A DNA stretch of 38,881 nucleotides, taken from the NCBI GenBank assembly GCA_009841235.1, contig VXMH01000008.1:1-38881 (forward strand), written 5' to 3'. The notes under the pieces were generated by a model. The model saw only the letters and a list, made by a program, of their open reading frames with translations, was not told where the DNA came from and made no database searches. Shown piece by piece: positions 34,030 through 38,881 of the stretch; the stretch's first letter is position 1, and every line of letters begins with the position of its first letter. Source of the DNA: Caldilineaceae bacterium SB0661_bin_32 (GTDB lineage: Bacteria; Chloroflexota; Anaerolineae; Caldilineales; Caldilineaceae). Both the position numbers and the translations under genes were made by a program.

Positions 34030-35409
34030 TCACCGCTCCAACCGCCACGCCACCGCCAGACTCGCCAAACTGATCGCCGCAACCATTCCAAAAACCCACT
34101 GGTAGGCCTCCAACGGCCCCGGCGCAATCAGGAGTGCCTGCTGCAGCCCCACGCCTGCGATCGTCGCGCCGACCACACCGCCGCCAAATCGCGCCGTGCT
34201 GTACAGCCCGGCCGCCGACCCGCTCTCTTCCATCGGGATCTCCTCCATCGCCGCACGGTGAAGCGCAGCCATCGCCAACCCGCCCGCCAGAGACTGCGTC
34301 AGCATCAACGCCGCCGCCCCCAGCAGCGGCAGCGGGAACAGTGCCAGGCCGGCCAGCGCACAGATCATCACTGCAAAGCTCCCTCCCACAAGCCAGCGGC
34401 CGTGCATCCGGTCCGCCAGCTGACCTCCCACTTGGGTCGTTGCAAAAATCGCGCCGGAGAAGATCGTCGTGAATATGCCCAGTCCAATCGCATCCAACCC
34501 GTATACATCGGTCAGAAACAGAACGTTCAGAAAGTTGGCCGTGTGCATTATCACCATGCGGAAGCCGGCCGCCAGCGAAGCGACCCCGAAATTTTTGCGC
34601 CGGTAAAGTGAGAAATTGACAAGCGGCCGGGGCGTCCGGCCCTCCCGTCGCCAGAATAGCAGCCCGAAACCGGCCGCCGCCGCCAGCAGCCGCCAGTCCC
34701 GCAGCGGCTCGACTCCCGTTACCGTGCGGCTCGAGAGGTAAAAGATGGCGAATACGAGCGCGCCCCCCAGCAAGGCCGCGCCCAGCCAGTCAAACGCCTG
34801 CAACCCCTCCCCGCGAATCGGGCTCTGCGACGGCACACGCAGGTACGCCGCCCACAGGGCTATCAGCGCTACCAGCAGACTAGGTACGAAAACGTAGTTC
34901 CAGCCGAGATTATCGACCGCGAACCCGCCCAACAGCGGTCCCAGCGTCGACGCGCCCGGCGCCACCGAGCTCCACGTCCCCATCGCCCTGCCCCGCTGCC
35001 CCGCCGGAAATCGCTCCGCAATAATGGCGATGCAAAGGGGGTAATAACCAGCCGTGCCCATCCCCTGCAGAACGCGGCCGATAAGGAGTTGCGTCAAGTT
35101 TCCCGCCAGCAGACAGATGACGGAGCCGGCGAAGAAGAAGACGATTCCGCTCTGGAAAAGACGCGCCTTGCCTAGGCTGTCACCCAGCTTCCCGTACAGC
35201 GGCATGAATATAACGAACGGCAGACTGTAAGCCGCCAGCAGCCAGGCCGTCATGTCCGCCTCCACCGCGAACGCATCCCGAACCGTCGGCAGGGCCACAC
35301 CGAACATCGACATATTCATCGTCGCCATGCCGACCGGTATCATCAGGGCGATCAGCAGACCCCAATGCGACCGCGTCGCGGCGGCTGGTATGGGTTCACT
35401 CGATTTCAT
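34030..35409 (-). CDS. MFS transporter, DHA2 (EmrB/QacA) drug-exporter type
   Basis: A 459-residue membrane protein with about 14 hydrophobic segments. VALPTVRDAF near helix 1, WLLAAYSLPFVIFMPLYGKL (helix 2), motif A GKLGDSLGKARLF and VLQGMGTAGYYPLCIAI (motif C region) place it in the DHA2 family of proton-driven exporters. The substrate is unknown. ATG 35409 is preferred; an in-frame GTG at 35433 would add eight residues, and neither has a clear ribosome-binding site. It is convergent with the methyltransferase gene, 73 nt away, with only a weak 5-bp hairpin between, and divergent from the RraA genes. No regulator gene is adjacent. Confidence 0.9.
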   Translation of the reverse strand: MKSSEPIPAAATRSHWGLLIALMIPVGMATMNMSMFGVALPTVRDAFAVEADMTAWLLAAYSLPFVIFMPLYGKLGDSLGKARLFQSGIVFFFAGSVICLLAGNLTQLLIGRVLQGMGTAGYYPLCIAIIAERFPAGQRGRAMGTWSSVAPGASTLGPLLGGFAVDNLGWNYVFVPSLLVALIALWAAYLRVPSQSPIRGEGLQAFDWLGAALLGGALVFAIFYLSSRTVTGVEPLRDWRLLAAAAGFGLLFWRREGRTPRPLVNFSLYRRKNFGVASLAAGFRMVIMHTANFLNVLFLTDVYGLDAIGLGIFTTIFSGAIFATTQVGGQLADRMHGRWLVGGSFAVMICALAGLALFPLPLLGAAALMLTQSLAGGLAMAALHRAAMEEIPMEESGSAAGLYSTARFGGGVVGATIAGVGLQQALLIAPGPLEAYQWVFGMVAAISLASLAVAWRLER

Positions 35410-35804
35410 GGAGGGGCTTTCCGTAGCGGGCACAATCTGTCTATCTTACACTGAAGTCGCCTCCGCAATGAAATCGTTTCAGAGAATCTCCGCCGCCGAA
35501 GACGGTCATTCTTCCCTGACCTGGGCTCAGGATCACCCGAAACTCCCGCCGTTTTGGACCGAATCCAACTACCCTCTCTGATAGGCATTTCCTCCGTTTT
35601 CGGGTATGATCACGGCGGGACTGTGGCCTCCCCCAGACGCTGCAATGATACAGTTCCCAACCAGAGGCAGAACTGTCCCCTGGCTTGTGCAGATGTCGGC
35701 CCCGTCAAGCGCGTCCCGCGAGACCAATGCAATGATATCTCTCTATCTGAACGCGCTCTGCGCGCAGCAAATAGCCTAGAATCCACCCCACCAGGAGACA
35801 CCTG
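35410..35804. other. 395-nt divergent intergenic region between the MFS and RraA genes
   Basis: Contains a plus-strand TATGAT (35605-35610), about 190 nt before the first RraA gene, with no good -35, and no strong minus-strand promoter. No open frame, hairpin or repeat stands out. Confidence 0.3.
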
Positions 35805-36542
35805 ATGACAGAACGCTCCTTTTCCCCGGTCGAAGTGCCGCAGCATGTTCTGGACCGGTTCAAGAAACTGCCGGTTGCCACCGTGTGGAATTCCGTCCAT
35901 CGCTATGCCGGCGTCCCCCTTCCCTATATGAATGACGTGCGCCTCTGCACGCCCGGCCAGCAACTCGCCGCCCGCGCCCGCACACTGCGCTATCTGCCAC
36001 CCCGCCCCGACCTGCAGGCCGAAGTACAGATCGGCGAAAATTCACCCGAGTACAAGGCCATGGGCCGCTGCGGTCCCGGTGACGTCCTCGTCTGCGACGT
36101 CATGGGCGACGCCCGCCCCTGCATCTTCGGCGATGTCAAAGCGCTCCAGCTCAAGATGACCAACGCCGACGGCGTCGTAACCGACGGCGGCATCCGCGAC
36201 CTCGATATCATGGTGCAGGAGGAGTACGGACTCATCATCTACGCCCGTGACCGCACGCCCCTCGGCGGCGTCCCCTACGCCATCCCCGCCCAGGAAAACG
36301 TCGACGTCCAGTGCGGCGGCGCCCTCGTCCGGCCCGGAGACGTCCTCGTCGGCGATGCCGACGGCGTCGTCGTCGTGCCCTCCTGGTTTGCCGAAGAGTG
36401 CGTCGAGCTGACTGAAGTGCACGAGGAAGCCGAGGAGATGATAAAGCAACGCATCCTTGCTGAAGGCGTTGTGCCAGGCAAATACTATCCGCCGGGGCCG
36501 GAAACCTACGAGCAGGTGCGGGCCGCCCGCAAACAGAAGTAA
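35805..36542 (+). CDS. RraA family protein (first of two tandem copies)
   Basis: A 245-residue member of the RraA/HMG-aldolase fold family. [11 protein letters not shown] (92-102), [10 protein letters not shown] and [10 protein letters not shown] (125-134) match the family, and Arg131 and Asp132 correspond to the substrate- and metal-binding pair of 4-hydroxy-4-methyl-2-oxoglutarate aldolase and oxaloacetate decarboxylase. [15 protein letters not shown] closes the domain. The E. coli RNase E regulator RraA shares the fold but is shorter. The presence of the catalytic residues and the catabolic neighbours favour an aldolase or decarboxylase. AGGAG stands 7-8 nt before the ATG. About 70 percent of positions look identical to the next gene over the full length. 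Confidence 0.88.
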   Translation: MTERSFSPVEVPQHVLDRFKKLPVATVWNSVHRYAGVPLPYMNDVRLCTPGQQLAARARTLRYLPPRPDLQAEVQIGENSPEYKAMGRCGPGDVLVCDVMGDARPCIFGDVKALQLKMTNADGVVTDGGIRDLDIMVQEEYGLIIYARDRTPLGGVPYAIPAQENVDVQCGGALVRPGDVLVGDADGVVVVPSWFAEECVELTEVHEEAEEMIKQRILAEGVVPGKYYPPGPETYEQVRAARKQK

Positions 36543-36710
36543 GAATAACCCCATCTACACCTGCCCCGGGCAGCCCGTCGGCTTGTGCCCGGCAATTCTA
36601 TCCGCTCCAGCGTTCCTGGTAGACGTATCGACCGATTTCACGTATCATTTTGGAAATGCACAGACCGTGTTCTTAGCCATTCACCACTCGCTGGTCTCAG
36701 GAGTCTCCCG

Positions 36711-37454
36711 ATGACCGAACGCTCCTTTACACCGGTCGAAGTACCGCAGCAAATTCTGGACCGCTTCAAAAAACTCCCGGTAGCCACCGTATGGCACATT
36801 GTCCATACCTACGCAAACGTGCCCCTTCCCTTCATGGATAATGTGCGCCCATACACACCGGGCCAGCGTCTGGCCGCCCGTGCCCGCACCATGCGCTACC
36901 TGCCGCCCCGCCCTGACCTGGCCGCACAGACGCCCGGCGGCGAGGACGCTATCGACTACAGGGCCATGTCCCGCTGCGGCCCCGGCGACGTGCTCGTCGT
37001 CGATATCTATGGCAATGCCAGCCCCGCCGTATTCGGCGACGTCAAAGCCCTCCAGCTCAGAATGAACAACGCCGACGGCGTCGTCACCGACGGCGGCATC
37101 CGCGACCTCGACATCATGCTCCAGGAAAAGTACGGCCTCATTATCTACGCCCGCGACCGCACCCCCTACGGCGGCGGGCCCTGGGCCTTCCCGGCTGAGG
37201 AAAATGTGAATATCCAGTGCGGCGGCGCGCTCGTGTGCCCCGGCGACGTGCTCGTAGGGGACGACGACGGCGTGGTCGTCGTGCCGTCCTGGTTCGCCGA
37301 GGAGTGCGTCGAGTTGACCGAGGTCTATGAGACCGCCGAGGGACTGGCAAAGGAACGGATCCTGGCCGATAAGGTCGTGCCCGGCAGGCACTATCCGCCA
37401 AGTTCGGAAATACTGGAGCAGGCCCGTGCCCTGCTCAGGCAGGCCGGGAAGTAG
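36711..37454 (+). CDS. RraA family protein (second of two tandem copies)
   Basis: A 247-residue paralog aligning from MTERSF to the end with the preceding gene. It keeps Arg131 and Asp132 in [10 protein letters not shown] and the GDVLVGDDDGVVVVP segment. The main differences cluster at residues 70-86 and at 149-156 (TPYGGGPWAFP against [11 protein letters not shown]), near the substrate pocket, which suggests different substrates. ATG 36711 has AGGAG 8 nt upstream and matches the paralog's start; the open upstream extension to 36585 is intergenic in character. The 168-nt gap between the copies could hold a separate promoter (TATCAT near 36644, weak). Confidence 0.88.
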   Translation: MTERSFTPVEVPQQILDRFKKLPVATVWHIVHTYANVPLPFMDNVRPYTPGQRLAARARTMRYLPPRPDLAAQTPGGEDAIDYRAMSRCGPGDVLVVDIYGNASPAVFGDVKALQLRMNNADGVVTDGGIRDLDIMLQEKYGLIIYARDRTPYGGGPWAFPAEENVNIQCGGALVCPGDVLVGDDDGVVVVPSWFAEECVELTEVYETAEGLAKERILADKVVPGRHYPPSSEILEQARALLRQAGK

Positions 37455-37576
37455 CGACTTGACAGGCTGTCCGGGCGGCGAAGTGCCGATTTGACCTGCC
37501 CCTCTGACAATAGTGGGTGAAAAATCCCCCTGCTCCGTAGCGGCTGCGGGAGCAGCAAACATTTAGGAGCCGAAAC

Positions 37577-38746
37577 ATGGCCACAGCGGTGAAAGAGCGA
37601 ACCGGCAGCGCCGGCGTCCCGCCTGCAAATGGCGCCGAACCAGCGCAGGCGCAGAGTCCCGCCCAGGAGACCGCCGCCCGGCAGCGGATCATCGACTGCG
37701 ACGTGCATCACAATCCGCCCGGCATCGAGGCCCTATTCCCCTACCTGCCGCGCCAGTACGTCGAACAGATCAAAGACTTCGGCCCCATGACCCCGCACGT
37801 GGGCTACACAAACATGCCCGGCGGCCATGCCCGCCCCGACCTCTGGGAAGGCACCGAGGACGAGCCCGACCCCTCAACTCTCCCCGAAGTCTGTAGCAAG
37901 AAACATCTGGACCGCTACGGCATCGACGTCGCCGTCCTCACCGGCGGCGGCGGACCCTACAACATTGCCGTCCATCCCACCGTCGACTACGCGACCGCCT
38001 ACTGCCGCGCCTACAACGACTTTACGCTTGAAGAATGGGTCGCCAAAGACGACCGCATGAAGGCTTCGATCCACATCGCCCCCGCCGACCCCATCCAGGC
38101 CGCCGCCGAGATCGACCGCCTCGGCGACCATCCCGGCGTCGCCCAGGTCCTGATGCCCGCCGGCAGCCTGCACCCGTTCGGCAACCGCATCTATCACCCA
38201 ATCTACGAAGCCTGCGAGCGCAACGGCCTGCCCATGTGCACCCATTTCGGCGGCGAGGGCGCCGGCTTCTCCGCGCCCCCCACCGCGGCCGGCTTCCCCA
38301 CCTACTATCTCGAAATGCGCATGGCCCGCCCCCAGATCGCCATGGCCCACACCGCCAGCCTCATCTGCGAAGGCGTCTTCGAAAAGTTCCCCAACTTCAA
38401 GTTCCTCTTCATCGAGCACGACACCTTCTGGGTCCCTGGTCTCATGTGGCACATGGATGCTGACTGGAAGAGCCTGCGCGACTACACGCCCTGGGTCAAA
38501 CGCCTGCCCAGCGAATACCTGCGTGAACACATCCGCTTCGGCACCCAGCCCTTCCCCAACGCGCCCGACCGTCACGCCCTCGAAACCTTCCTCGACTGGC
38601 TCCACGCCGACGAGATACTTGTCTTCGCCAGCGACTATCCGCACTGGGACTGGGAAGAACCCAGCGGCCTCATGCGCTCGCTCGACAAAGAGCTGCGCCC
38701 CCGCGTCATGTACGACACCGCCGCCGAGCTCTACGGCCTCAACTGA
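37577..38746 (+). CDS. Amidohydrolase family protein (metal-dependent TIM barrel)
   Basis: A 389-residue PF04909-type hydrolase or decarboxylase. After a disordered N-terminal 35 residues, IIDCDVHHNPPGIEALFPYLP (38-58) gives the first metal-site motif (Asp42, His44). HFGGEGAG, IEHDTFWVPGLMWHMD and the final FASDYPHWDWEEP supply further His and Asp ligands. Relatives include aminocarboxymuconate-semialdehyde decarboxylase and related ring-cleavage-pathway enzymes, but the reaction here is not decidable. AGGAG stands 8 nt before the ATG. Its stop overlaps the start of the Rieske gene by one base (TGATG), so the two are co-translated. The RraA pair upstream probably belongs to the same pathway. 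Confidence 0.9.
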   Translation: MATAVKERTGSAGVPPANGAEPAQAQSPAQETAARQRIIDCDVHHNPPGIEALFPYLPRQYVEQIKDFGPMTPHVGYTNMPGGHARPDLWEGTEDEPDPSTLPEVCSKKHLDRYGIDVAVLTGGGGPYNIAVHPTVDYATAYCRAYNDFTLEEWVAKDDRMKASIHIAPADPIQAAAEIDRLGDHPGVAQVLMPAGSLHPFGNRIYHPIYEACERNGLPMCTHFGGEGAGFSAPPTAAGFPTYYLEMRMARPQIAMAHTASLICEGVFEKFPNFKFLFIEHDTFWVPGLMWHMDADWKSLRDYTPWVKRLPSEYLREHIRFGTQPFPNAPDRHALETFLDWLHADEILVFASDYPHWDWEEPSGLMRSLDKELRPRVMYDTAAELYGLN

Positions 38747-38881
38747 TGCCCGCGCACGTAATCGCAACCGCCGGCGAAATCCCCCCCGGCGGCCGCAAAA
38801 TCGTAACCGTCAACGGCCGCGAGATCGGCGTCTTCAACCTCGACGGCGCCTACTACGCCCTCCGCAACATCTGCCCCCACA
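38746..38881 (+). CDS. Rieske [2Fe-2S] protein (3' partial)
   Basis: The first 45 residues are visible before the window ends. They read MPAHVIATAGEIPPGGRKIV and on to GVFNLDGAYYALRNICPH. The last Cys-Pro-His is the first half of a Rieske cluster-binding motif (C-x-H), at the distance from the N-terminus seen in small Rieske ferredoxins. The second C-x2-H lies outside. The tight overlap with the amidohydrolase gene suggests that it supplies electrons or acts in the same pathway. Whether it is a stand-alone ferredoxin or a larger oxygenase cannot be told. Confidence 0.85.
   Translation, partial: MPAHVIATAGEIPPGGRKIVTVNGREIGVFNLDGAYYALRNICPH

Noticed and set aside
1..38881. CRISPR arrays, tRNA or rRNA genes, insertion sequences
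   Set aside because: No regularly spaced repeats, cloverleaf with a CCA-type end, rRNA-like segment or transposase motif was found by reading both strands.

Overview
The window is 38.9 kb of GC-rich, gene-dense bacterial DNA with many 1-4 nt gene overlaps. I infer a member of the Chloroflexota, possibly a Caldilinea-like lineage. The reasons are the proline/threonine linker on the truncated secreted protein at the left edge, an oligopeptide permease fused to its ATPase, hydantoinase A/B genes, tandem RraA-family genes next to an amidohydrolase and a Rieske protein, and lipobox-type lipoproteins. There is no rRNA, tRNA or other marker gene, so the phylum is an inference and the genus is open.

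Layout. 1-3661 (+): the end of a secreted glycoside-hydrolase-like protein, a small membrane protein, an HNH endonuclease, an unrecognised protein and a YhhN-like membrane protein. 3706-7673 (+): an AMP-forming acyl-CoA synthetase overlapping an ABC-F ATPase gene. 7638-9831: an AT-richer island carrying a TcmP/DUF5131 gene pair, bounded by an imperfect 24-nt direct repeat copied from the 3' end of the ABC-F gene. 9864-13469 (-): a very large caspase-lipase fusion. 13867-14648 (-): an AT-richer pair, a DUF5678-like protein and a retropepsin-like protease. 14857-19704 (-): a VWA lipoprotein, a DUF899 protein, a sirtuin and an archaeal-type phosphoglycerate mutase. 19832-25745 (-): a peptide importer operon (binding protein, OppB, OppC-OppD fusion, OppF). 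26041-27147 (-): a lone MalK/UgpC-type ATPase. 27609-33956 (+): ClpS, a small molybdopterin-domain protein, HyuA, a small membrane protein, HyuB and a frameshifted methyltransferase. 34030-35409 (-): an MFS exporter. 35805-38881 (+): two RraA paralogs, an amidohydrolase and the start of a Rieske protein.

How the genes fit together. Much of the right half looks like scavenging and catabolism of small organic compounds: peptide uptake, ATP-dependent cyclic-amide hydrolysis (HyuAB), and a probable ring-cleavage or decarboxylation set (RraA x2, amidohydrolase, Rieske). The centre (7.6-14.7 kb) is the accessory part: a compact two-gene cargo inserted at a gene end, facing a caspase-lipase effector-like protein, then a protease/partner pair. 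No integrase, transposase, CRISPR array or tRNA was seen. The most interesting observations are the att-like duplication around the TcmP/DUF5131 pair and the caspase-lipase fusion.
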